Shown here: positions 29,732 to 37,761 of the stretch, one piece after another
Layout: the number at the start of each line of letters is the position of its first letter
Position numbering within the stretch: position 1 is the stretch's first letter
Assembly (NCBI RefSeq): GCF_014650695.1
Contig: NZ_BMVL01000023.1
Span: 45,393-84,021, forward strand
Source: Streptomyces avidinii
Lineage (GTDB): Bacteria; Actinomycetota; Actinomycetes; Streptomycetales; Streptomycetaceae
Direction of reading: 5' to 3'
Length of the DNA stretch: 38,629 nt
The notes under the pieces: generated by a model
Database searches by the model: none
Seen by the model: only the letters and a program-made list of their open reading frames with translations
Told to the model about the DNA's origin: nothing
Translations under genes and position numbers: made by a program

Positions 29732-31171
29732 TCAGGGGCTGCGGCGGCCCGGCTCCCGGGCGGTGTCGTCACCCGCCCGCATGGACAGGGGCGGGATCCG
29801 GCCGAGCCTCACGAGCCGGTGGCGTACGGCCATGACCACCACCGCCGTCGCGAGGACGACCAGCCCGCCCAGCCGCAGGATCACGTCGTAGGCCTCCTCG
29901 GGCGGTCGCTGCGGGGTCATCGCGGAGATCGCCGCCGCCGTCCCGGCCAGGGCGATCGCACCCAGAGTGACCAGGAACGTCAGCAGTACGCCCGACGCCT
30001 CCCCCGCCCGGGCCGGTGCGACGACCTGCTGGGTCGCCACGCCGGAGAAGGTCCAGCCCAGACCGAGGCCCAGCCCGCACCACGCGAACACCGGCACGTA
30101 CAGCCACCACGCGCCGACCCCGGCCAGGGCGTACATGCCCGTGCCGGCGACGGCCCCGGCGAGCGCCATCACCGCGGTCGGCCGCATGTGCCGGCCCAGC
30201 CGCGCGCCGAGCGGCCCGCTGAGGGCCACCAGCAGGGCCGGGGCCAGGAACACCGTGCCCGCCAGGAGCGGCGAGAGGCCGCGTACGCCCTGGAGGTAGA
30301 GGGTGGCGAGGAAGACGGTGACGCCGTAGCCCATGTTCGAGAGCGAGCCCATCGCGGTCACCAGGACGTACGGGACGTTGCGGAACAGCCGCAGATCGAC
30401 CAGCGGGTGCCGGGCGCGGCGCTCGCGCACCAGGAACAGGGCGCCGGCCGTCACGGCGGCGGCGAAGCAGCCCAGGGTGCGGGCGCTCCCCCAGCCCCAG
30501 GCGTCCCCGCGCTCCACGGCCAGGGTCAGTGCGGCCAGCGCGCACACGATCAGGGCGCAGCCGGGGAGGTCGAGCTCGCGGGGCGCGGAGGTGTCGCGCG
30601 AGTCGGGTACGCAGGCGAGGGCGGTGAGCAGTGAGAGCAGGCCGAGCGGGGCCATCAGCCAGAAGATCCAGCGCCAGCCGGGTCCCTCGGTGAAGCCTCC
30701 GCCGACGAAGGGTCCGATCGCGGTGCCGATGTTGGCGATGCCGAACGCGGCGCCCAGGGCCTTGTCCCGGCTCTGCTCGGGGAAGGTGTTGGTGATCACG
30801 GACACGGACACCGGGAAGACGAAGGCCGCGCCCACTCCCTGCACGATGCGGGCCAGGACGAGCGGGCCGAGGGCGGGTGCCAGGGCGCAGCCCACGGAGC
30901 CGGCCGTGAACAGGGCGATCCCGGCCAGCAGGGTGCCGCGCCGTCCGAAGACGTCGCCGACCCGGCCGCCGATGATGAAGAAGCAGCCGATGGCGAGCAT
31001 GTACGCGGACAGGGTCCACTGCGCGGCCGAGACGGTGACGCCGAGCTCGGCGGCGATGCCGGGGAGGGCGAGGTTGAGGGCGAAGAAGTCGAGCTGGATG
31101 CAGAACAGGGCGACGGCGACCGCGACGAAGGCCCCCGTCCTTTGCGCGGCGGGTGAGGACTGCGCGCGCAT
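29732..31171 (-). CDS. DHA2-type MFS drug/proton exporter
   Basis: This is a 479-residue protein from ATG at 31171 with GAGAGGA nine bases upstream. About 14 hydrophobic segments are visible, consistent with the DHA2 (14-TMS) family. Diagnostic stretches are FCIQLDFFALNLALPGIAAE in TM1, the loop 2-3 motif GGRVGDVFGRRGTLLAG, RIVQGVGAAFVFPVSVSVI in TM4 (motif B/C region) and NIGTAIGPFVGGG. The protein is probably a proton-coupled exporter of drugs or metabolites. It is divergent from the P450 group and about 15 kb from the RiPP operon, so a role in either is speculative. Confidence 0.9.
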   Translation of the reverse strand: MRAQSSPAAQRTGAFVAVAVALFCIQLDFFALNLALPGIAAELGVTVSAAQWTLSAYMLAIGCFFIIGGRVGDVFGRRGTLLAGIALFTAGSVGCALAPALGPLVLARIVQGVGAAFVFPVSVSVITNTFPEQSRDKALGAAFGIANIGTAIGPFVGGGFTEGPGWRWIFWLMAPLGLLSLLTALACVPDSRDTSAPRELDLPGCALIVCALAALTLAVERGDAWGWGSARTLGCFAAAVTAGALFLVRERRARHPLVDLRLFRNVPYVLVTAMGSLSNMGYGVTVFLATLYLQGVRGLSPLLAGTVFLAPALLVALSGPLGARLGRHMRPTAVMALAGAVAGTGMYALAGVGAWWLYVPVFAWCGLGLGLGWTFSGVATQQVVAPARAGEASGVLLTFLVTLGAIALAGTAAAISAMTPQRPPEEAYDVILRLGGLVVLATAVVVMAVRHRLVRLGRIPPLSMRAGDDTAREPGRRSP

Positions 31172-31217
31172 GAGGGCGTTCCTCTCGGCCGACGCGGTCG
31201 GGACACCGTCGGGCGGC

Positions 31218-31247
31218 CGTGCGGCCGTACGGCCGTACGGCCGCACG
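31218..31247. promoter_or_regulatory. 30-bp perfect palindrome upstream of the MFS gene
   Basis: CGTGCGGCCGTACGG followed by its exact complement (CCGTACGGCCGCACG) spans 31218-31247, about 47 bases upstream of the MFS start. It is too long to be chance and is a natural site for a TetR-type dimer pair. No TetR gene is adjacent. Confidence 0.6.
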
Positions 31248-31429
31248 TGTGCCGTGCTCCCATTGTGGGACGGCCGGCCACGGGACGCAGTCCGGCCGCG
31301 CCGGCCGCGGGTACGGCCGGGGGGCGTGTCGAGGGCCCTGCAAATGGCGGCCGTCGCGGGCCGGGTCCTCGGTCACCGGATCCCTGTGCGCGCGGGGAGG
31401 CTCCGGACCGGCCCGCCGAAGGTCAAGTG

Positions 31430-31471
31430 ATGGCCAACAGGAGCAACCCGAACGGTCGTTCGCACGTCTAG
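31430..31471 (+). other. 13-codon leader ORF before the P450 (weak)
   Basis: ATG at 31430 opens MANRSNPNGRSHV and stops with TAG at 31471. GAAGG lies upstream. Its stop touches a hairpin. It could be an attenuation leader peptide or noise. There are no aromatic residues of the kind P450-modified RiPPs need. Confidence 0.25.
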
Positions 31472-31489
31472 CAGCCCGGTTGGGGCTGC
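31471..31489 (+). promoter_or_regulatory. small hairpin in the P450 leader
   Basis: GCAGCCC and GGGCTGC (31471-31477, 31483-31489) form a 7-bp stem with loop GGTTG, directly after the leader ORF stop and about 72 bases before the P450 start. It is a possible attenuator. Confidence 0.35.
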
Positions 31490-31561
31490 CTGCCGTTCTC
31501 GCGACCGCGCGCGGCGCGGGGTGGCTCCTGCCACGCACAGCGTCTTTCGAGAGGTTCCACC

Positions 31562-32782
31562 ATGCACGTGCCCCGTACCCCGTTCAGCGTCCTGTCCGAG
31601 GACTTCGCCGCTTCCCCCTACCGCTACTTCGCACAGCTGAGGGAGGAGCTTCCGGTGCATTACGAGCCGGGGATCGACAGCTACTTCCTCTCCCGCCACG
31701 AGGACGTGAAGAGGGTCCTGACCGATCATGACGCCTTCACCACCGAGACGTTCCAGGTGCGCGCGGAGCCGGTGATGCGCGGGCCGGTCCTGGCCCAGAT
31801 GGGGGGAGCCGAGCACACCGCCAAGCGGGCGGTCGTCGTACGGTCCTTCACCGGCCGGGCCCTGGAGAGACAGGTGCACGCCATCCGCGCCAACGCCGCC
31901 GAGCTGATGGCTCCTTTCCTCCCCGCAGGGCGGATGGACCTGGTCAACGACTTCGGCAAGCCCTTCGCCGTGCAGGTGACGCTCGACGTCCTCGGCCTGG
32001 AGAGGAAGGACTGGCCGCAGGTGGCGGCCTGGTACAGCGGGGTCACCGAATTCATCACCAGCCTGACCCTCACACCCGAGCGTCGCCGGCACTGCCTGGA
32101 CTGCGCCGAGCAGTTGGAGGCGTATCTCGCCCCGATCATCGAGGAGCGCCGCCGCCGTCCCGGCGAGGACCTGATATCGGCGTTGTGCGGCACCGAATTC
32201 GGCGGTGTGGCCATGAGCAACCGCGATGTCACCGCACTGGTCATCAATGTGCTGTTGGCCTCCGCGGAGCCCGCCGACAAGACGCTCGCCCTGCTCTTCA
32301 AGCACCTGATCGACCATCCCGAGCAGCTGGCGCAGGTCCGCCGCGACCCGCAGCTGCTGGGCGCCGCGATCGCCGAGACGCTGCGCTGCACCCCGCCGGT
32401 ACAGCTCATCCCCCGCCAGGCGGAGCACGACGCCGTCTTCGCCGGCACCGTCGTCCCGGCCGGGTCCACCGTCTTCTGCATGATCGGGGCGGCCAACCGC
32501 GACCCCGGCGCGTTCACCGACCCGGACACCTTCGACATCCACCGCGCGGACCTGGGCACCGCCCGCTCCTTCACCGCGGCCGCCGAGCACCTGTCCTTCG
32601 GCAGCGGCCTCCACCAGTGCGTCGGTACGGCCTTCGCGCGCGCCGAGATCGAGACCGTGGCCGCCATGCTCCTGCCCCTGCTCGACGAGGTGCGCTACAG
32701 CCCCGGCTTCCGCTACCGGGAGGCCGGCCTCTACACCCGTGGGCCGCTCTCGCTGTCGCTGGACTTCACCCCCGTCCGCTGA
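31562..32782 (+). CDS. cytochrome P450 with non-canonical I-helix
   Basis: This is a 406-residue soluble P450. ATG at 31562 follows GAGAGG. The heme loop is FGSGLHQCVG (346-355, Cys353), the K-helix is E272-T-L-R275 and PRQAEH covers the region after it. In the I-helix the usual A-G-x-E/D-T-T reads A-S-A-E-P-A (233-238), so the oxygen-activating Thr is Pro237. Such substitutions occur in some P450s with unusual chemistry. It opens a plus-strand run with a SnoaL-like protein, a STAND ATPase and a carotenoid oxygenase. Redox partners are not encoded here. Confidence 0.92.
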   Translation: MHVPRTPFSVLSEDFAASPYRYFAQLREELPVHYEPGIDSYFLSRHEDVKRVLTDHDAFTTETFQVRAEPVMRGPVLAQMGGAEHTAKRAVVVRSFTGRALERQVHAIRANAAELMAPFLPAGRMDLVNDFGKPFAVQVTLDVLGLERKDWPQVAAWYSGVTEFITSLTLTPERRRHCLDCAEQLEAYLAPIIEERRRRPGEDLISALCGTEFGGVAMSNRDVTALVINVLLASAEPADKTLALLFKHLIDHPEQLAQVRRDPQLLGAAIAETLRCTPPVQLIPRQAEHDAVFAGTVVPAGSTVFCMIGAANRDPGAFTDPDTFDIHRADLGTARSFTAAAEHLSFGSGLHQCVGTAFARAEIETVAAMLLPLLDEVRYSPGFRYREAGLYTRGPLSLSLDFTPVR

Positions 32783-32846
32783 GACCGCGGCCCCGGCCGC
32801 CCCCGTACCTCCGTACACCCCCCACTCTGCTCAGGACATGACGACG

Positions 32847-33239
32847 ATGACATCCACCGACATCAGCCGCGCCATCAACGACCTGCTGTTCACCCCGGGC
32901 CTCGACCTCACCGAGGCCATCGACCGGCACTTCGCCCCCGACTACCGCCAGCGCACCAACGGCGTGTGGAGCGACCGGACCTCCTTCGCCCAGCACATGA
33001 CGCGCCTGCGCTCCCTGATCCGTGACGGGCAGGTCGAGGTCCAGGACGAACTGCGCGACGGGCTGTCCTACGCCGACCGTCACACGGTCACCCTCACCCA
33101 CCACGACGGCCACGTCTCCCGCACCGAGGTCTACCTCTTCGCCCGGATGGCCCCCGACGGCCGCTTCGAGCGGGTCGAGGAGACCACCCTGCTGGTCACC
33201 GGCGAGGGCGACGACGCGCAGCTCGGACTGATCAAGTGA
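32847..33239 (+). CDS. SnoaL-like (NTF2 fold) protein
   Basis: This is a 130-residue protein. ATG at 32847 has AGGA at 32833-32836; an ATG three codons earlier (32838) is possible. The sequence TSTDISRAINDLLFTPGLDL, AIDRHFAPDYRQRTNGVWSD and HVSRTEVYLFARMAPDGRF fits the cone-shaped NTF2/SnoaL fold, used for polyketide cyclisation, hydroxylation or ligand binding. It ends four bases after a GTG that could start the next gene. It follows the P450 by 64 bases and is probably co-transcribed with it. The exact activity cannot be inferred. Confidence 0.8.
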   Translation: MTSTDISRAINDLLFTPGLDLTEAIDRHFAPDYRQRTNGVWSDRTSFAQHMTRLRSLIRDGQVEVQDELRDGLSYADRHTVTLTHHDGHVSRTEVYLFARMAPDGRFERVEETTLLVTGEGDDAQLGLIK

Positions 33240-33271
33240 CAAGCTCCGGAACGAGGGACAAGGGAGCCGCC

Positions 33272-35275
33272 ATGGGGTCCGTGGGCGAAAGACTGAGCAG
33301 GGCCCGCGTGCAGGCCTTCGTGGGCCGGGACGAGGAACTCGGGCGCTTCGGGGAGGCTTTGGCCGGTGATCCGCAGGCGCCGTTCGCGTTCTACGTGTAC
33401 GGGCCGGGCGGTATCGGGAAGTCGACGCTGCTGCGGCGCCTGGCGGACCATGCGCGGGCGGCCGGGCGGCTGCTCGTCGAACTCGACGGGCGGTTCGTCA
33501 GCCGGGACCCGGCCGATTTCGAGCGTGCCGCCGGACCGTTCCTGGACGTGCCGGGCACGGTGCTGTTCGTGGACTCCTTCGAGCACTGCCAGTGGCTGGA
33601 GAGCTGGCTGTGGCACCACTTCCTGCCGCGGGCCGCGGACGACGCCCTGGTCGTCCTGGGCGGGCGGCGTGCTCCGCAGCCGCAGTGGGCCGCCGATCCC
33701 GCCTGGTCCGGGCTCCTGCACGTGAGCGAACTGGGGCCGTTCTCCTCGGAGCAGGCCCGCGGCCTGCTGGTGGCGGCGCAGATCCGGCCCGAGCTGCGGG
33801 ACCGGGTGCTGCGCTTCGCCGGCGGCAATCCGCTGGCGCTGTCGCTGGCGGCAGCGGCCGGATCGGCGGGCTGCGGCCGGGAGGAGATCTGGGCGCCCAC
33901 CGCGGACGTGCTGCGCACCCTGCTGGCGGGGCTGATCGGGGAGGTGCCCACGGCGGCCCACCGCCGTGCCCTGGAGGTGGCGGCGCAGGCCCATTCGACG
34001 TCCGAGGAGCTGCTGGCGGCGGTCCTGCCCGAGGAGGACGCCCATCCGCTGTTCTCCTGGCTGCGGGACCTGCCGTTCATGGAGTCCACCCTGCGCGGGC
34101 TCCACCCGCACGACGCGGCGCGCGAGACGCTGGCCGCCGACCTGCGGTGGCGGGCGCCGAACGCCTTCGAGGCGATGCGCCAGCGCCTGGCGGACGAGTA
34201 CCTGCGGATCCTGCGGGAGGCGCCCGAGGAGCGGGTGTGGACCGTCACCGACGATCTGTTCTACCTGTTCCGGGAGGGTGCGACGCTGGCCCGGCTGCGG
34301 TCCTGGTCCCGCGAGGACGAGGTCCACGACCGTCCGCTGCACCCGGACGACATCGATGTCGTGCTGCGCATGGCCACCGAGACGGAGGGGGCCGCCTCCG
34401 CGGAACTGGTCCGCTACTGGGCCGAGCGCCAGCCGCAGGCCTTCAGTGTCTACCGGCTGGTGAGCACGGGCCGGATCGTGGCGTTCACGGCGCGGCTGGC
34501 CCTGCCGTCCCCGCCCGACCCGCAGGACCTGGCCACCGATCCGGTGGTGGCCGCCGCGTGGCGGTACACCGAGGCCACCGCGCCGGTGAGCCCCGGTGAG
34601 CACATCGGCGTCAGCCGCTTCTCGGTCTATCCCGAGCAGTACCAGGTTCCTTCGCGGGTGATCGACCTGAGCAGTTCCCGGGCCCAGGCGGAGGCGGCCC
34701 GGGCGCGGGGGCGGGCGTACGGGTTCGCGGTGTTCCGGGATGCCGAGACGTGGGCCGAGCTCGTGCGGAGCACCCTGCAGGACACGGGGGCGCGGCCGCG
34801 GGTGGGTGAGTACACGTACGGCGTGTTCGGTGTCGACTGGCGCCGGCTGCCGGTGGAGTCGTGGCTGATGAATTTCATATCGGCCACCGAAATGCCGGCC
34901 GCCCCGGCCGGGCCGTCGCCGGTCTCGCGCACGGCTTTCGACCAGGCGGTGCGCGAGGCGCTGGCGCACTGGCGGGACGCGGACGCGTTCGCGGCCTGTG
35001 CGCTGCTGCGTACCCGGCTGGCGGCCGATCTGGGTGAGCCGGTCGGGGAGTTGCGTGCGCTGCTGCGCGCGGCGGTGGACGATCTGGTGCAGGATCCGCG
35101 GGGGGTGCGGGCCCGTGACGCGCTGACGGCGGGCTACCTCTCGGGGGCGCCCACCCAGGAGGCCGCCGCCCGCCGGCTCGGGCTTCCGTACGGTACCTAC
35201 CGCCGTCATCTGCGTCAGGGTCTGGACCTGCTCTGCGAGGCCCTGTGGGAGCGGGAGTTGCACGACCCGCGGTAG
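33272..35275 (+). CDS. STAND-type ATPase, probable transcriptional regulator
   Basis: This is a 667-residue protein. ATG at 33272 is preceded by AAGGGAG; a GTG at 33236 overlapping the previous stop would add 12 residues. Walker A is GPGGIGKST (44-52) and Walker B is VLFVDSFE (about 97-104). A GGNPLALSLAAAAG motif typical of STAND/NB-ARC helical domains follows. The central region (about 350-550) is unassigned, with aromatic beta stretches (VGEYTYGVFGVDWRRLP). The C-terminus (about 625-660) reads PTQEAAARRLGLPYGTYRRH, which looks like a sigma-70-region-4 helix-turn-helix. It probably senses a signal and activates the adjacent genes. Confidence 0.82.
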   Translation: MGSVGERLSRARVQAFVGRDEELGRFGEALAGDPQAPFAFYVYGPGGIGKSTLLRRLADHARAAGRLLVELDGRFVSRDPADFERAAGPFLDVPGTVLFVDSFEHCQWLESWLWHHFLPRAADDALVVLGGRRAPQPQWAADPAWSGLLHVSELGPFSSEQARGLLVAAQIRPELRDRVLRFAGGNPLALSLAAAAGSAGCGREEIWAPTADVLRTLLAGLIGEVPTAAHRRALEVAAQAHSTSEELLAAVLPEEDAHPLFSWLRDLPFMESTLRGLHPHDAARETLAADLRWRAPNAFEAMRQRLADEYLRILREAPEERVWTVTDDLFYLFREGATLARLRSWSREDEVHDRPLHPDDIDVVLRMATETEGAASAELVRYWAERQPQAFSVYRLVSTGRIVAFTARLALPSPPDPQDLATDPVVAAAWRYTEATAPVSPGEHIGVSRFSVYPEQYQVPSRVIDLSSSRAQAEAARARGRAYGFAVFRDAETWAELVRSTLQDTGARPRVGEYTYGVFGVDWRRLPVESWLMNFISATEMPAAPAGPSPVSRTAFDQAVREALAHWRDADAFAACALLRTRLAADLGEPVGELRALLRAAVDDLVQDPRGVRARDALTAGYLSGAPTQEAAARRLGLPYGTYRRHLRQGLDLLCEALWERELHDPR

Positions 35276-35290
35276 CGGTGGATGTGCGGG

Positions 35291-35350
35291 TGGACAGGTG
35301 CGGACAGCAGTGGACAGTGCGCGGCGCTGTCGGGTCTGGAGAGTGGACAG
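35291..35350. promoter_or_regulatory. phased GGACAG direct repeats, candidate activator site
   Basis: (T/C)GGACAG occurs at 35291, 35301 and 35311, exactly 10 bp apart, and once more at 35344. One-turn phasing is what regulators that bind direct repeats (SARP and similar) use. The site is about 220-280 bases upstream of the carotenoid oxygenase start and just after the STAND gene's stop. Confidence 0.55.
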
Positions 35351-35362
35351 CGTCCGCGCCGA

Positions 35363-35399
35363 GTCTGTGTGCATGAACGTTGCACGGATGCACACGGAC
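35363..35399. promoter_or_regulatory. 12-bp-arm inverted repeat upstream of the carotenoid oxygenase
   Basis: GTCTGTGTGCAT (35363-35374) and ATGCACACGGAC (35388-35399) pair with a single mismatch around a 13-base centre. It may be a terminator for the STAND gene or an operator for the oxygenase. Confidence 0.5.
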
Positions 35400-35569
35400 G
35401 GACCGGGCGGCGCTCCGGGCGCTGATCGCGGCCCGGACGGTCCGGGGCACGGCGATGCCTTCGTCCGGCTCGCCGTGCCCGCCGTGGCCTGCGTGGCCGG
35501 CGGCCAGGTCTCCGGCGTTCTCCGCCGCCTTTTCGGCGCTGCGTCACATCGATGAGAGGGATTCCCGCC

Positions 35570-36934
35570 ATGACGACTTCGAAGCCGTACCTGACCGGCC
35601 ACTTCACGCCTGTCGCCGAGGAGGTCACCGCCACCGGCCTCACCGTCGAGGGCACCCTGCCCCCCGAGCTCGACGGCCGGCTGGTCCGCAACGGGCACAA
35701 CCCCAAGCCGGGCGTCACCCCCACGCACTGGTTCAAGGGCAGCGGCATGGTCCACGGCATCCGGCTGCGTAACGGGCGCGCCGAGTGGTACCGCAACCGC
35801 TGGGTGCACACGCCCGCTCTCGACGGCGCTCCCTACATGACCGAGCGCGGGCCCGACCTGACCGCCAGCGCCGCCGGCACCCACGTCATCGAGCACGCCG
35901 GACGTCTCCTGGCGCTGTGCGAGGCGAACCTGCCGTTCGAGCTGACCCCGGAGCTGGAGACGGTCGGCGCCTTCGACTTCGACGGGAAGCTGCTCGGTGC
36001 GATGACCGCGCACCCCAAGGAGGACCCGGTGACCGGGGAGCTCCACTTCTTCGGGTCCTCGCCGTTCCCGCCGTTCCTGACGTACTACGTGTCCGATGCC
36101 AAGGGCCACATCGTCCACGACGCCGAGGTGCCGGGGGCGACCGCCGCGCTCAAGCACGACTTCGCGCTCACCCGCCGCCACGTGGTCTTCGTCGAGGGCA
36201 ACGTCACCTTCGACCATGCGGAGGCTTCCGGCATCCCCTACAGCTGGAACGACCACCAGCCCTCCCGTATCGGGGTGATGCCGCGCGGGGAGGACGGCGC
36301 GGGGCGGGTGCGCTGGTTCTCCATCGAGCCGGGCAACATGCTGCACGTCTCCAACGCCTACGAGGACGGGCAGGGCCGTATCGTCCTGGAGGGTCCCACC
36401 GTGGATCGCGAGGGGTTCCGGCTGTCGTGGAACTGGTGGGTCGGCGCGCCGGGGCGCGGCAGTGAGCCCGTCTCCCGTTCCTACACCCGCCGTTGGGTCC
36501 TGGACCTGGCCGCCGGTACGGTCGACGAGCAGATCATCGACGACCTGCCGGTGGAGTTCCCGACGCTGAACGAGGAGTACCTGGGCGCCGAGAACCGCTA
36601 CCAGTACGCCATTTCGTTCCCCGACGAGAAGGGTCTGGGCGGCTACGGAGTGGTCAAGTACGACCGGAGCACGGGCGCCCGCCGTATCCACCGGGTGGGC
36701 GACGCCCGGATGCCGAGCGAGGCCGTGTTCGTGCCCGCCGCCGGCGCGACGGGCGAGGACGAGGGCTATCTGCTGACGGTCGTCTCGGACCTCAAGCAGG
36801 ATTCCTCGCAGCTGCTGGTGCTGGACGCCTCCGGTCTCGATCGGGTCGCCACCGTGCACCTGCCGCACCGGGTGGCCGCCGGCCTTCACGGCTCGTGGAT
36901 CCCCGACGGCCCGCGGGAGACGTCCGCGGCCTGA
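35570..36934 (+). CDS. carotenoid cleavage oxygenase
   Basis: This is a 454-residue protein. ATG at 35570 follows GAGAGGGA. The four iron-binding histidines of the family are recognisable: H148 (MTAHPKED), H196 (LKHDFALT), H259 (NMLHVSNAYE) and H440 (GLHGSWIP). Other family blocks are GRLVRNGHNPKP, THWFKGSGMVHGIRL and the FGSSPFPPFLTYYV region. It should oxidatively split a conjugated double bond of a carotenoid, apocarotenoid or stilbene-type substrate using non-heme iron and O2. No carotenoid biosynthesis genes are in the window. Its neighbours (STAND regulator, SnoaL-like protein, P450) suggest further tailoring of the product. Confidence 0.93.
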   Translation: MTTSKPYLTGHFTPVAEEVTATGLTVEGTLPPELDGRLVRNGHNPKPGVTPTHWFKGSGMVHGIRLRNGRAEWYRNRWVHTPALDGAPYMTERGPDLTASAAGTHVIEHAGRLLALCEANLPFELTPELETVGAFDFDGKLLGAMTAHPKEDPVTGELHFFGSSPFPPFLTYYVSDAKGHIVHDAEVPGATAALKHDFALTRRHVVFVEGNVTFDHAEASGIPYSWNDHQPSRIGVMPRGEDGAGRVRWFSIEPGNMLHVSNAYEDGQGRIVLEGPTVDREGFRLSWNWWVGAPGRGSEPVSRSYTRRWVLDLAAGTVDEQIIDDLPVEFPTLNEEYLGAENRYQYAISFPDEKGLGGYGVVKYDRSTGARRIHRVGDARMPSEAVFVPAAGATGEDEGYLLTVVSDLKQDSSQLLVLDASGLDRVATVHLPHRVAAGLHGSWIPDGPRETSAA

Positions 36935-37013
36935 CCCAGAGCGTGGACGCGCCCCTGGCGCCCGGGTGCGTCCACTCCCGCCGGCCCGGGGAATCCCCTG
37001 CCCCGGGCCGGCC

Positions 37014-37044
37014 GCCGGAGCCGCGAGCATCTCGCGGCTCCGGC
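37014..37044 (+). terminator. 14-bp hairpin terminator after the carotenoid oxygenase
   Basis: GCCGGAGCCGCGAG (37014-37027) and CTCGCGGCTCCGGC (37031-37044) pair perfectly around CAT, 80 bases after the stop. Confidence 0.75.
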
Positions 37045-37203
37045 TCCCCGCGTCGCTCAAGACATGCTGGAAGGTCGCTCGATTCCCCCGCGACGCGGGC
37101 CGCCCCCGCCCGTATAGTCGCCATGACTTGACGATTCGATGACCCGTTCCCGAAGAATCGATGACCGAGAAGCTCCGTGGACGGGCGAGCAGGGGGACAC
37201 ACG

Positions 37204-37701
37204 ATGGAGACCGCACGCCTGGCCTCGCTCATCGCCGCCACGGTCACGATGGGACTGGTCAGTGGCCTGTTCTACGGCTTCTCCGTGTCCGTGATGCCGG
37301 GGTTGAAGCGCACGGACGACCGGACGGTCATCGAGGTCATGCAGCACATCAACAAGGCCATCCTCAACGGCTGGTTCGTCCTGGGCTACATCGGCGCGTT
37401 CCTGTTCACCGCACTGGCGCTGGCCCTGCACATTCCTTCGGACGGCCGTGACGTGCTGCCGGCGCTGATCGCTGCCCTGGCCTGCTACATCCTGTCGATG
37501 GGGCTCACCAACAAGGTGAACATCCCGTTGAACAACGCGCTGGAGAAGGCCGGTCCGGTCGCCCGCATCGGTGACCCGGCCGCGGTGCGCCGCGCCTTCG
37601 AGGGGCCGTGGACCCGGGCCAACGTCTGGCGGACGCTGCTGTGCACGGCCGCGGTCGGCTTCCTGGCCTGGGCTCTGTACCTGCACGGGCAGACCGGCTG
37701 A
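37204..37701 (+). CDS. DUF1772 membrane protein (first of two)
   Basis: This is a 165-residue protein. ATG at 37204 has GGGGG seven bases upstream. Four hydrophobic segments: ASLIAATVTMGLVSGLFYGF, WFVLGYIGAFLFTALALAL, VLPALIAALACYILSMGL and RTLLCTAAVGFLAWALYL. The conserved family features SVMPGLKR in the first loop and NIPLNN after TM3 are present. DUF1772 proteins resemble anthrone oxygenases and are common membrane proteins in actinobacteria; the role here is unknown. The gene faces a paralogue across a shared terminator. Confidence 0.85.
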   Translation: METARLASLIAATVTMGLVSGLFYGFSVSVMPGLKRTDDRTVIEVMQHINKAILNGWFVLGYIGAFLFTALALALHIPSDGRDVLPALIAALACYILSMGLTNKVNIPLNNALEKAGPVARIGDPAAVRRAFEGPWTRANVWRTLLCTAAVGFLAWALYLHGQTG

Positions 37702-37709
37702 CGACAAAA

Positions 37710-37744
37710 GGGAGTCCCCCGGCCGGGGCGGCCGGAGGACTCCC
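37710..37744. terminator. 15-bp hairpin between convergent DUF1772 genes
   Basis: GGGAGTCCCCCGGCC (37710-37724) and GGCCGGAGGACTCCC (37730-37744) pair with one mismatch that becomes a G-U pair in the leftward RNA. AAAA at 37706-37709 gives that RNA a short U-run. Confidence 0.75.
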
Positions 37745-37761
37745 GTGCGCGGCACTCGGAT

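Noticed and set aside
29602..29835. Small plus-strand frames covering the AGGGCACCGG repeat
   Set aside because: They are created by the simple repeat and overlap the 3' region of the MFS gene, with no family resemblance.
31430..31471. Mini-ORF before the P450 as a biarylitide- or cittilin-type RiPP precursor
   Set aside because: The 13-residue peptide has no Tyr or Trp for P450 cross-linking and only weak translation signals; kept as a low-confidence leader ORF.
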